Of a DNA stretch of 64,000 bases, positions 1 through 11,262 are shown one piece after another. Where the stretch lies: NCBI RefSeq assembly GCF_023898315.1, contig NC_064614.1, positions 1,054,132,432 through 1,054,196,431 on the forward strand. Reading direction: 5' to 3'. The translations under genes were made by a program, and so were the position numbers. A model generated the notes under the pieces. The model was not told the origin of the DNA. It did no database searches and saw only the letters and a program-made list of their open reading frames with translations. This DNA is from Schistocerca nitens. Taxonomy: Eukaryota > Arthropoda > Insecta > Orthoptera > Acrididae. Numbering within the stretch: the first letter of the stretch is position 1; each line of letters starts with the position of its first letter.

Positions 1-1480
1 CCTCTATGTCCAATCATTTCATCAAGTCACACACACTACTAAATCACCATATCACTAACAGTCCAATCTCAAATTGTGTAAGCAGGACATACAGGGGTAG
101 CATTAGTTCACAAAACATTGACCAACAAACTCTATTTCTTGGCAATTCTCCTACATTACATCACACCTGTTCACTACCACACCTCATTCTTTATTTTACT
201 ACTGTTTCTCTGGGGTACTATTTTATTTCCTCATCCAAACATTAACCTCCACGCTAACACAACCTCTTTTATCTTCTCTGCACCATTCTTCAGCCTTACA
301 TCATAACACCTTTACCAAATTTAACATCAATTTCACCACACTCAGGTCTTAAACCATACACCGTCGGTTTCTCCTGTCTTTCGAAAACCACTTCATTACC
401 TTCATCATTTCTAATTACCACATTACTCCAACTTTTTAAACCTCCACATCATGCAAATACAAACTATTTCGTCCACACTCTCATACACGTATTACATGAC
501 TCCACTCTATCATTCCCTCGTGTACTCTAAATTTTAAGGGACTGTACTTCCTACACCTTTCTACCTCCATTACATATCTTAAATGGGCAAATTGTTTTAC
601 ACTAAGCCACAACTAACAAAATAACCACACACAATATAAACCATTCTTACAAACTTTTCAATAACCAAAGGTCACTCAATATCTCTTTATTTACTAGTCT
701 TCATTTCTCTTCACGATAGCAAATAATCGCTCCACAATTGGACTCTATAAAATTTCTACCAATTTCAATAGTAACATAATGCCATTCCAGAAAGGCACTA
801 CTACAATCATCGAGTTTCACCTTCATCATCCACATTTTCAACCTTGCCTGTTCTCAACATCAGTGCAACTCATTTGCCTAAGAGGAGTAGCAATAAAACT
901 TCTTATCCCATCACTCATAAATACTTCCTCACTATCATTATTCTCCACTACACATAAGGAAATAATTAAGTCCATGGCAAGGGAAGGGGCCAAGTTCTCA
1001 CACACACACCTCTATCCAAAATTTCACCTCACATCAGGTATCTACATCGTCTGGACACACATCTTAAATTTTATTACAGGTCTCAAACATTACAAGTTGC
1101 CAGACATTGCTTCTTACATGTATATACTCCAGTCACACATTTGTTAATTCACCTCAAAATACTCTTGGGACTCATTCTCACTTTGCATTAACCTACGCCC
1201 ACTAACCAATCTCTCTCTTGAACATTGTACTCTGTAATAATAGTTTGCGAGTCAATTGATTTCACCTATAATCCTTTATCTACCATCCTAATTCTTAGGG
1301 GATCTATCTGCATGCAGATCAAATAATATTTTCATAACAATCAAACCAACATCCTATTTCTCTCTCTTGTCTTTTCCATACTCATTCTAAATTATCTCAT
1401 CCTCACGACCTCATCCAAAGTTAATAACTATTCTATTTCAAAGGATATATTACTCTCTGGGACAATATATATTCACATCT
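1..1480 (+). repeat. Degraded satellite monomer 1 (about 1.48 kb)
   Basis: The landmark begins near base 6 in a diverged form. Two losses shorten the unit. Near 1070, TTAAATT runs directly into TTATTACAGG, removing about 280 bp (phase +1095 to +1373) across short AAATT homology. Near 1231-1258 about 380 bp is missing and a 25-bp inverted piece takes its place. The unit is visibly more diverged than those on the right, as expected for an old or edge copy. Confidence 0.85.
1234..1258 (-). repeat. Micro-inverted satellite fragment
   Basis: The reverse complement of this 25-bp stretch reads roughly TTGACTCGCAAACTATTATT. This matches the forward monomer block AACTCGCAAACAATTATTAT, seen for example near 6412. 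In this unit it sits between phase about +1526 and +1905, where the normal sequence is missing. The match is short and imperfect, so the inversion is probable rather than certain. Confidence 0.6.
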
Positions 1481-1955
1481 ATGTCCAATCATTTCATCAA
1501 GTCACACACACTACTAAATCACCATATCATTAACTGTCCAAACTCAAATCTTGTAAGCAGGACATACAGGGGCTACATTAGTTCACAAATAAATGACCAA
1601 GAAACTCTATTTGCCAGCAATTGTCGTTCATTTCATCACAGATGTTCACTATCACACCTGATTCTTTATTTTTCTACATATACTCTGGGGAACTTTTAAC
1701 ACACCGGTTCACTACCATACATCACTCTTTATTTTACTACATTTTCTCTGGGGTACTGTATTATTTCCTCATATAATCATTATCCTCCATGCTATCACAA
1801 CTTCTTTTATCTTCTCTGCACCATTCTTCAGCCACTTATCATACACCTTTACCAAATTTAACATCAATTTCACCTCATTCAGGCTTTAAACCATACACCA
1901 TCGGTTTCTCCATTCTTTCGAAAACCAGAACATCACCACTTCATTACATTCACCA
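1481..1955 (+). repeat. Partial satellite monomer, phase 0 to ~+414
   Basis: This is the start of a monomer in order from the landmark. It contains a short internal tandem duplication: about 54 bp at 1637-1690 repeated at 1700-1753 in diverged form, both ending in CTCTGGGG. It stops at TTCATTAC near 1953, where about 590 bp of the normal monomer is missing. Confidence 0.82.
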
Positions 1956-3019
1956 GGCACTGAAAAGGACCACATCTGCAGACACATACCTCTATCCCAA
2001 ATTTCACCTCACATCAAGTATGTACATCATGTGGACACTCATCTTAAATTAACATAATTTCTATAATGTTTGATTTAAGGTGGGGGCGTCTCATTTCAAT
2101 CAACAATCAGCATCAATACGGCAATGACAAGGGCCGTCAATTACATATACTGCAACTTTCACTACAACAACACACTTTCCTTTTCTCTCTGCATCTGCAA
2201 TAGGGTCTCCGAACACCCTCTACTCTCTTCCTAATTTGAACAGTCACAGGTCTTACTCTTATCACCTGACTCATAAAAGATTCCTGAAACTCAATAATGT
2301 AACTCTCATGATCAAATTTTATTACAGGACTCAAACATTACAAGTTGCTAGACATTATTTCTTACAAGTATTCACTCCTGCCACACCTATGTTCATTCAT
2401 CTCTAAATAATCTTGGGACTCATTCTCACTACACTTAAACGTATGACTACTAACCACTCTCCCTTTTAAACATTGTACTCACATTGCCTTATCAACACAT
2501 CATCACTTTCTCTAGTCTTGGATATATTACCTTACGTCTGACTTCGCACTTTTCACAGGCATCAACTATTAACTCACAAACAATTATTATAGTATCATTT
2601 CTTCTCAAATCAGGTCTCCTCCTACCTTACAATACATAGAATGTCAGTTGCTACAATACCTACTCCTACATTTACATTCTAATCTCCATCATAATATCAG
2701 CTCACACATGGGATATCTAAGGATAAACAATTGCATGGGCATTTGGAATCTCCACCTCATACATTTTCATCTCCACTCTCAGAAAATACTCTGTTTTCAA
2801 TGTTTTCAACTCATACACATCAGCTACATTTCAAACATTTTGAGGATAATCATATAAACCCTTATCAACCTTTCTTGTCTTAAGGGATCTATCTACATAA
2901 GGAACTAATAATATTTAAATAACAATCAAACTAACAACTAATATTTCTCTTTTTTCCTTTCTATACTCTTTCTAAATAATCTCATCCTCGCTACCTCATC
3001 CACAGTGAATAATTGAAAA
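1956..3019 (+). repeat. Partial satellite monomer, phase ~+1005 to ~+2064
   Basis: The segment resumes at a GAAAAGGACCAC block just before the CA-run position, which here has degenerated. It then runs in order through TATAATGTTTGAT (2066) and the block near 2649, and ends at a CATCCACAGTGAATAATT motif. A jump of about 1.07 kb of monomer sequence follows. Confidence 0.82.
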
Positions 3020-3051
3020 TTTAACTCTATGTCTTGGGGAAAAGGCCATGT

Positions 3052-3054
<3 letters not shown>

Positions 3055-3098
<44 letters not shown>
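3055..3098 (+). repeat. (CA)22 microsatellite inside a satellite unit
   Basis: An uninterrupted run of 22 CA dinucleotides. Every intact monomer has a short CA run at the same phase, usually about 6-10 repeats (for example 29719-29737, 41424-41442, 43575-43593). This degraded unit holds by far the longest allele in the window. Confidence 0.97.
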
Positions 3099-3101
<3 letters not shown>

Positions 3102-3170
3102 CCATCCTAAATTTCACCTCACGTCAGGTATCTACATCATTTGGACACGCAGCATAAGTTAACGTAATTT

Positions 3171-3255
3171 TGTGTTAATGTTTGTGTTTGTTTGTGTCTC
3201 TGTCAACATACCAACACTTTCGTTTGGTAAGTTACATCATCTTTGTTTTTACATA
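3171..3255. mobile_element. 85-bp foreign insert with possible 6-bp target duplication
   Basis: The monomer normally reads TAACATAATTTCTATAATG. Here the two halves are separated by 85 bp of different composition, rich in G and T (TGTTTGTGTTTGTTTGTGTC). TAATTT stands immediately before it (3165-3170) and again immediately after it (3256-3261), which would fit a target-site duplication. I see no terminal inverted repeats and no poly-A tail. Part of it, CGTTTGGTAAGTTACATC, recalls from memory a dispersed repeat of decapod crustaceans, which is unverified. It could be a fragment of a short nonautonomous element or filler DNA at a repair site. Confidence 0.55.
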
Positions 3256-3467
3256 TAATTTCTATAATGTTTGAATTAGGTGGGGGCATCTCATTCCAAA
3301 CAAAAATCAGCAACAATACCGCAATGGAAAGGGCCATCAATTACATATTCACCAACTCTCACTACACGTCAGTATTTTCTTTTCTCTCTGCATCTGCAAT
3401 ATTGACTCCAAACACCTTCTACTCCTTTCCTAATTTGAACAGTCACAAGTCTTACTCTCATCAGCTG

Positions 3468-3819
3468 CCAATTTCTTAAACCTCCGCATCATGCAAATAC
3501 CAACTGTTTCGTCCACACTCTCATACACATATTACATGTCTCCACTCTATCATTTGTTCTTGTACTTTAAATATTAAGGGACTGTACTTCCTACACCTTT
3601 CTACCTCCATTACATATCACAAAAGGGCAAATTGTTTTACACTAAGCCACAACGAACAAATTAACCACACACAATATAAACCATTCTTACAGTCTTTTCA
3701 ATAACCAAGGGTCACTCAATGTCTCTTTATTTACTAGCTTTCACTTCACTTCAAAATAGCTAATAATTGCTCCACAATTGGACTCTTTATAACTTCTACA
3801 AATTTTAAAACTAACACAG
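3468..3819 (+). repeat. Partial satellite monomer, phase ~+448 to ~+790
   Basis: The segment begins at CCAATTTCTTAAACCTCC, the form of phase +448, and runs through the TTTACACTAAGCCACAAC and CCACAATTGGACTC blocks. It ends at CTAACACAG, where about 300 bp including the CA run is missing before the next segment. Confidence 0.82.
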
Positions 3820-4842
3820 CTTAAATTAACTTAATTTCTATAATGTTTGGTATTAGTGGGGGCGTCTCATTTCAAACAAGAATCAGCATCAATACCTCAA
3901 TGGAAAGGGCCATCAATTACATTCACTGCAACTTTCACTACAACAACACACTTTCCTTTTCTCTCTGCATCTGCAATAGGGTCCCCGAACACCTTCTACT
4001 CTCTTCCTAATTTGAACAGACACAAATCTTACTCTCATCACCTGACTCATACAAGATTCCTGAAACTCAATAATGTAACACTCACAATCAAATTTTATTA
4101 CAGGTCTCAAACATTACAAGTTGCTAGACATTGTTTCTTACATGTATACACTCCTACCACACCTATGTTCATTCATCTCTAAATACTCCTGGGACTCAAT
4201 CTAACTACACTTCAACGTATGACTACTAACCACTCTCTCTTTCAAACATTTTACTCACATTGCCTTATCAACAGATCATCACTTCCTCTAGTCTTGGATA
4301 CATTATCTTCAGTCTGACTCAGCTATTTTCACAGGGCACCAACGATTTACTCGCAAACATTTATTATAGTACCCTTTCTGCTCAAATCAGGTCTCCTCCT
4401 ATTTTACCATACATTGCATTTCAGTTGCAACTATACCTACTCCTTCATTTACATTCTAAACTCCAACATGATACCAGATCACACAAGGGACATCTAACGA
4501 TAAAGATTTGCATGGGCAATGGGTATCTCCACATCATACACTTTAAACTTCAAGTCTCGGAAAATACTCTCCTTTTGGTGTTTTCAACTCATACACATCA
4601 GCTACATTCAAACATTTTGACAATAAACCAATAAACCTTTCTCAACCTGCCTAATTGTTAGGGATCTATCTACATGGGAAATGAATAATATTTTCATAGC
4701 TATCAAACCAACATCCAATTTATCTCTTTTTTTCCTTATCATGCTTGCTCTAAATTATTTCATCCTTGCTACCTAGTCCAAAGTCAATAATTATTCTATT
4801 TCAAAGGATATTTTATTCTCTGGGACAATACATATTCACCTC
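3820..4842 (+). repeat. Partial satellite monomer, phase ~+1095 to monomer end
   Basis: The segment resumes at TTAAATTAACTTAATTTC and runs in order to the next landmark. Together with the preceding partial segments, adding back the four inferred deletions and removing the insert and short duplication gives about 6.47 kb, almost exactly three monomers. Confidence 0.82.
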
Positions 4843-6937
4843 TACACCCAATCCTTTCATCAAGTCAGGCACACTACTAAATCACCATATCACTTACGAA
4901 ACAGGACATATAGGGCCAACATTAGTTCACGAAACATTCACCACCAAACTCTATTTGTCAGCAATTCTCCTTCACTTCATCACACTTGCTCACTACCACT
5001 AATTCTTAAATTTTCTACATATTTTCTGAGGTACTGTTTTATTTCCTCATCCAAACATTAACCTCCACACTAACACAACCCTTTTTATCTTCTCTGCAGC
5101 ATTCTTCAACCTCATGTCATAAAATGTGTATCAAGTTTAACACCAACTTCACTTCACTCAGGTTTTTATCTCTACTTGAAGCCATACATCACTGGTTAGT
5201 ACATTCATTCGAAAACCAGAATATCACTACTTCATTACCTTGATTATTTCTAATTACGACATTACTCCACTTTCATAAACCTCCACATCACGCACATACC
5301 AACTACTTCGTACACACACTCTCACACATTACAAGTCTCCACTACATCATTTCCTCTCGTATTCTAAATATTAAGGGACTGTACTTCCTACACCTTTCTA
5401 CCTCCATAACACATCTCAAAGGGTAAATTCTTTTACACTAAGCCACAACAAACAAAATAACCAGACACAATATGAACCTTCTTTACAATCTTATCAATAA
5501 CCAAGGGCCGCACAAGTCTCTCTTTATTTACTAGTCTTCACTGTATTTCACTTCACAATAGCTAATAACCTCTCCACAATTGGACTCTTTATAACTTCTA
5601 CAAATTTTAATACTAACACAATCACATTCCAGAAAGCCACTCTCCATTACCAACATCAAGTTTCACCTTCATCATCTACATTTTCAATATTTCCTGTTCT
5701 CAAAATCAGTACAACTCATTTGCCAAATAGGGGTACCAATAAAACTTCTTATCCCGTCACACATAAATACTTCCTCACTATCATTATTCTCTACCACACA
5801 AACTGAAATAACTAATTCTATGGCTTGGGAAAGGGCCACGTCCTCACACACACAGACACACCTCCATCCTAAAATTTCACCTCACATCAGGTATCTACAT
5901 CATTTCGACACACATTGTAAATTAACATAATTTCTATAATGTTGGATTTGAGTGGGAGCCTCTCGTTCCAAACACCTTACATATACTGCAACTTTCACTA
6001 CAACAACCGACTTTCCTTCTCTCTCAGCATCTGCATTAGGGTCTTCGAACACCTTCTACTCTCTTCCTAATATAAACAGTCACGGGTCTTACTCTCATCA
6101 CCTGGCTCATACAAAACTCCAAAATCTCAATAATGCAACTCTCAATATCATATTTTATAACAGGTCTCAAACATTACCAACTTGCTAGTCATTCTTCCTA
6201 ACATCTATCCACGCCAATCACACCTCTGTTCATTCACCTCTAAGAACTCTTGGCACTCAATCTCACTTTACTTAAACCTATGCCTTCCTCTAACCTCTCT
6301 TTTAAACACTGTACCCACATTGCCTTTATCAACACATCATCACTCACTCTATTACTGGATATACTACCTTCAGTCAGACTTCCCTCTTTTCACAGGGCAA
6401 CTAGGATTAATTTGCAAACAATTATTATAAATCATCCTCATTACTGCTCAACTCAGGTCTCCTCCTACTCTGCCATGCACAGCTTGTCAACTGCACCAAT
6501 ACCTACTCCTTCATTTACATTCATATCTCCAACATGCTACCAGCTCACACAAGGGACATCCAAGGATCAAGAATTGCCTGGGCTATGGGAATCTCCACCT
6601 CATACACATTAAACTCCATTCTCACAAAATACTCTCTTTTCAGTGTTTTCAGCTCATACACATCACCTACATTCCATATAGATTGAGAATAAACCTATAA
6701 ACCCTTATCAACTATTAATTTTTAGGGGCTCAATCTACAGGGGAAACACAATTTCTTTCATAACAATCAAACCTACATCCATTTCTTCTCTTTTTTCCTT
6801 TCCATACTCGCTCTAAATTCTCTCATCCTCTCTACCTCATCCAGAGTGAATTATTATTTGATTGGTCTTCTATTCGTACATCTCTCTACCAATTTCAAAG
6901 GATATTTTACTCTCTGGAACAATACATATTCACCTCT
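4843..6937 (+). repeat. Satellite monomer (2095 bp, diverged)
   Basis: A near-complete diverged unit. About 53 bp is missing at 5973, where TCCAAAC joins ACCTTACATATAC and the usual AATCAGCATC block is skipped. It carries the TTTGCCAAATAGGGG variant at about 5720, otherwise seen in units at 36-39 kb. Its last 485 bp belongs to the identical patch shared with the next unit. Confidence 0.9.
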
Positions 6938-9097
6938 ATGGATTATCATTTCGTCAAGTCACACACACTACTAAATCACCATATCACTAACTGTCCAAAC
7001 TCAATCTTGTAGGCAGGACGTACAGGGGCAACATTAGTTCACTAACCATTCACCACCAAACAATTTGTCAGCAATTAGCCTTCACTTCATCACACCTCTT
7101 CACTACCACACCTCATTCCTAAATCTTTTACATTTTCTCTGGGGTACTGTTTTATTTCCTCATATAAACATTAACCTCTACACTGACACAACCTTTTTTA
7201 TCTTCTCTGCACCATTCTTCAGCCTTGTATTATACCACGTTTACACAATTTAACATCAACTTCACCTCACTCAGGTCTTTAACTCAACTTCAAACCATAC
7301 ATCATCGGGTAGTCCGTTCCTTCGAAAACCAGAACATCACTACTTCATTACCTTCATCATTTCTAATTATCACATTACTCCAATTTCATAAACCTCCACA
7401 TCACACACATACCAACTACTTCGTACACACACTCTCACACGTTAAATGTCTCCACTATATCATTTCCTCTCGAATTCTAGATATTAGTGGAATGTACTTC
7501 CTATACATTTCAACCTGCATAACACATCTCAAAGGGTCAATTCTTTTACACTAAGCCACAGCAAACAAAATATCCAGACACAATATAAACCTTCTTTACA
7601 ATCTTATCAATAACCAAGGATCACTCAAGTCTCTCTTTATTTACTAGTCTGCACTGTATATCACTTCACAATAGCTAAGAACCCTCCACAATTGGACTCT
7701 TTATAACTTCTACAAATTTTAATACTAACACATTCACACTCCAGAAAGCCAATCTCCATTACGAACATCAAGTTTCACCTTCATCATCTAAATTTTCAAT
7801 ATTTCCTGTTCTCAACATGAGTACAACTCATTTGCCTTATAGGGGTACCAATAAAACTTCTTATCCCATCACACATAAATAATTCCTCACTATCATTATT
7901 CTCCACCACACAAACTGAAATAATTAATTCTATGGCTTGGGAAAGGGCAACGTCCTCACACACACATACCTCCATGCTAAATTTCACCTCACATCAGGTA
8001 TATACATCATTTCCACATACATCGTAAATTAACCTAATTTCTATAATGTTGGATTTGCGTGGGAGCTTCTCGTTCTAAACAACAATCAGCATCTATACCT
8101 CAATGGGAAGGGCCATCAATTACACTTTCTGTACACCTTACATATACTGCAACTTTCACTACAACAACAGACTTTCTTTTCTCTCTGCATCTGCATGAGG
8201 GTCTTCGAACACCTTCTACTCTCTTCCTAATAAAAACAGTCACGGGTTTTACTCTCATCACCTGGCTCATACAAAACTCCAAAATCTCAATAATGCAACT
8301 CTCACGATCATATTCTACAACAGGTCTCAAATATTACCAACTTGCTAGTCATTCTTTCTTACATCTATACACTCCAACCACACCTATGTTCATTCACCTC
8401 TAAGAACTCTTGGGACTCATTCTCACTTTACTTAAACCTATGTCTTTTTCCAATCTCTCTTCTAAACATTGTACCCACATTGCCTTTATCAACACATCAT
8501 CACTCACTCTACTCATGGATATACTACCTTCAGTCAGACTTCCTTCTTGTCACAGGGCACCTATGATTAACTCGTAAACAATTATATTAAATCATCCACA
8601 TTTCTGCTCAAGTCAGGTCTCCTCCTACTCTGCCATGCACAGCTTGTCAACTGCACCAATACCTACTCCTTCATTTACATTCATATCTCCAACATGCTAC
8701 CAGCTCACACAAGGGACATCCAAGGATCAAGAATTGCCTGGGCTATGGGAATCTCCACCTCATACACATTAAACTCCATTCTCACAAAATACTCTCTTTT
8801 CAGTGTTTTCAGCTCATACACATCACCTACATTCCATATAGATTGAGAATAAACCTATAAACCCTTATCAACTATTAATTTTTAGGGGCTCAATCTACAG
8901 GGGAAACACAATTTCTTTCATAACAATCAAACCTACATCCATTTCTTCTCTTTTTTCCTTTCCATACTCGCTCTAAATTCTCTCATCCTCTCTACCTCAT
9001 CCAGAGTGAATTATTATTTGATTGGTCTTCTATTCGTACATCTCTCTACCAATTTCAAAGGATATTTTACTCTCTGGAACAATACATATTCACCTCT
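6938..9097 (+). repeat. Satellite monomer (2160 bp)
   Basis: A full-length diverged unit with no major rearrangement. Its first 66 bp and last 485 bp fall in the patch that is identical at 6453-7003 and 8613-9163; the rest differs from its neighbours at many positions. Confidence 0.92.
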
Positions 9098-11262
9098 ATG
9101 GATTATCATTTCGTCAAGTCACACACACTACTAAATCACCATATCACTAACTGTCCAAACTCAAATCATGTAGGCAGGATGTACAGGGGCAACATTAGTT
9201 CACTAACCATTCACCACTATACTCTATTAGTCAGCAATTCGCCTTCCCTTAATCACACCTCTTCACAACCACACCTCATTCCTAACTTTTTTACATTTTC
9301 TCTGGGGTACTGTTTTATTTCCTCATATAAACATTAACCTGTACACTGACATAAACTTTTTTTATCTTCTCTGCACCATTCTTCGACCCTGGATTATACC
9401 ACCTTTACAAAATTTAACATCAACTTCACCTCACTCAGATTTTTAACTCTACTTCAAACCAGACACCATCAGTTACTCCATTCTTTCGAAAACCATAACA
9501 TCACTACTTCATTACCTTCATCATTTCTAATTATCACATTACTCCAATTTCATAAACCTCCACATCACGCACATACCATCTACTTCGTACACACTCTCTC
9601 ACACTTTAGATGTCTCCACTATATCATTTCCTCTTGTATTCTAAATATTAAGAGACTGTACTTCCTACACCTTTCCACCTCCATAACACATCTCAAAGGG
9701 TAAATTCTTTTACACTAAGCCACAACAAACAAAATAAACAGACACAATATAAACCTTCTTTACAATCTTATCAATAACCAAGGGTCACTCAAGTCTCTCT
9801 TTATTTACTAGTCTTCACTGTATTTCACTTCACAATAGCTAATAACCTCTCCACAATTGGACTCTTTATAACTTCTACAAATTTTAATACTAACACAATC
9901 ACACTCCAGAAAGCCACTCTCCATTACCAACATCAAGTTTCACCTTCATCATCTACATTTTTAATATTTCCTGTTATCAACATCAGTACAACTCATTTGC
10001 CTAATAGGGGTACCAATAAAACTTCTTATCCCATCACACATAAATACTTCCTCACTATCATTATTCTCCACCACACAAACTGAAGTAACTAATTCTATGG
10101 CTTGGGAAAGGCCCACGTCCTCACACACACACACACACCACCATCCTAAAATTTCACATCACATCAGGTATCTAAATCATTTCGACACACATCATAAATT
10201 AACATAATTTCTATAATGTTGGATTTGCGTGGGATCTTCTCGTTCCCAACAACAATCAGCATGTATACCTCAATGGGAAGGGCCATCAATTACACTTTCT
10301 GTACACCTTACATATACTGCAACTTTCACTACAACAACAGACTATCCTTTTCTCTCTGCATCTGTATTAGGGTCTTCGAACACCTTCTACTCCCTTCCTA
10401 ATTTAAAAAGTCACGGGTCTTACTCTCATCACCTGTCTCATACAAAACTCCAAAAACTCAATAATGCAACTCTCACGATCATATTTTATTACAGGTCTCA
10501 AACATTACCAACTTGCTAGTCATTGTTTCTTACATCTATACACTCCAACCACACCTATGTTCATTCACCTCTAAGAACTCTTGGGACTCATTTTCTCTTT
10601 ACTTAAACCTATGCCTTCTTCCAATGTCTCTTTTAAACACTGTACCCACATTGCCTTTATCAAGACATCATCACTCAATCTACTCTTAGATATACTACCT
10701 TCAGTCAGACTTCCCTCTTTTCACAGGGCACCTACGATTAACTTGCAAACAATAATTATAAATCATCCACATTTCTGCTCAAGTCACGTCTCCTCCTACT
10801 CTGCCATACACAGCTTGTCAACTGCAACAGCACCTACTCCTTCATTTACATTCATATCTCCAACATGCTACCAGCTCACGCAAGGGACATCCCATGATTG
10901 CCTGGGCAATGGGAATCTCCACCTCATACACTTTAAACTCCATTCTCACAAAATACTCTTTTTTCAGTGTTTTCAGCTCATACACATCACCTACATTCCA
11001 AATATTTTGAGAATAACCTATAAACCCTTATCAACTATCCTAAATTTTAGGGGATCAATCTACAGGGGGATCAAAGTTTCCTTCATAACAATCAAACCAA
11101 CATTTGTTTTTTCACTTTCCACCTTTCAATACTCGCTCTAAATTCTCTAATCCTCTCTACCTCAACCAGAGTGAATTATTATTTGATTGGTCTTCTATTC
11201 GTACATCTCTCTACCAATTTCAAAGGATATTTTACTCTCTGGAACAATACATATTCACCTCT
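9098..11262 (+). repeat. Satellite monomer (2165 bp)
   Basis: A full-length unit. From about 10,230 onward it becomes the template-type sequence (CTCGTTCCCAACAAC, CAGCATGTATACC) that reappears at offsets 8781 and 13,101, so the higher-order block begins inside it. Confidence 0.92.

Larger units (their letters stand above)
3020..3467 (+). repeat. Partial satellite monomer, phase ~+985 to ~+1320
   Basis: The segment enters at TTTAACTCTATG just upstream of the CA run, carries an expanded CA tract and an 85-bp foreign insert, and ends inside the CTCTCATCAGCTG block. There it jumps to phase +448 of another unit, a loss of about 1.29 kb of monomer sequence. Confidence 0.82.

Noticed and set aside
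2137..2334. Reverse-strand frame rich in R, C and E (RKRVEGVRRP, CRCREKRK), also at 3913-4110 and 8100-8330.
   Set aside because: In most monomers CATTAGGG replaces CAATAGGG or CATGAGGG, putting a TAA stop in this frame. It survives in only three old units, so it is chance.
10581..11141. The longest frame, 186 codons, also present at 19,362-19,922.
   Set aside because: The second copy is part of the 8781-bp duplication. In the other copies the same frame stops after 106 codons because the 7-base loss that lengthens it (CCCATGATTGCC) is absent.
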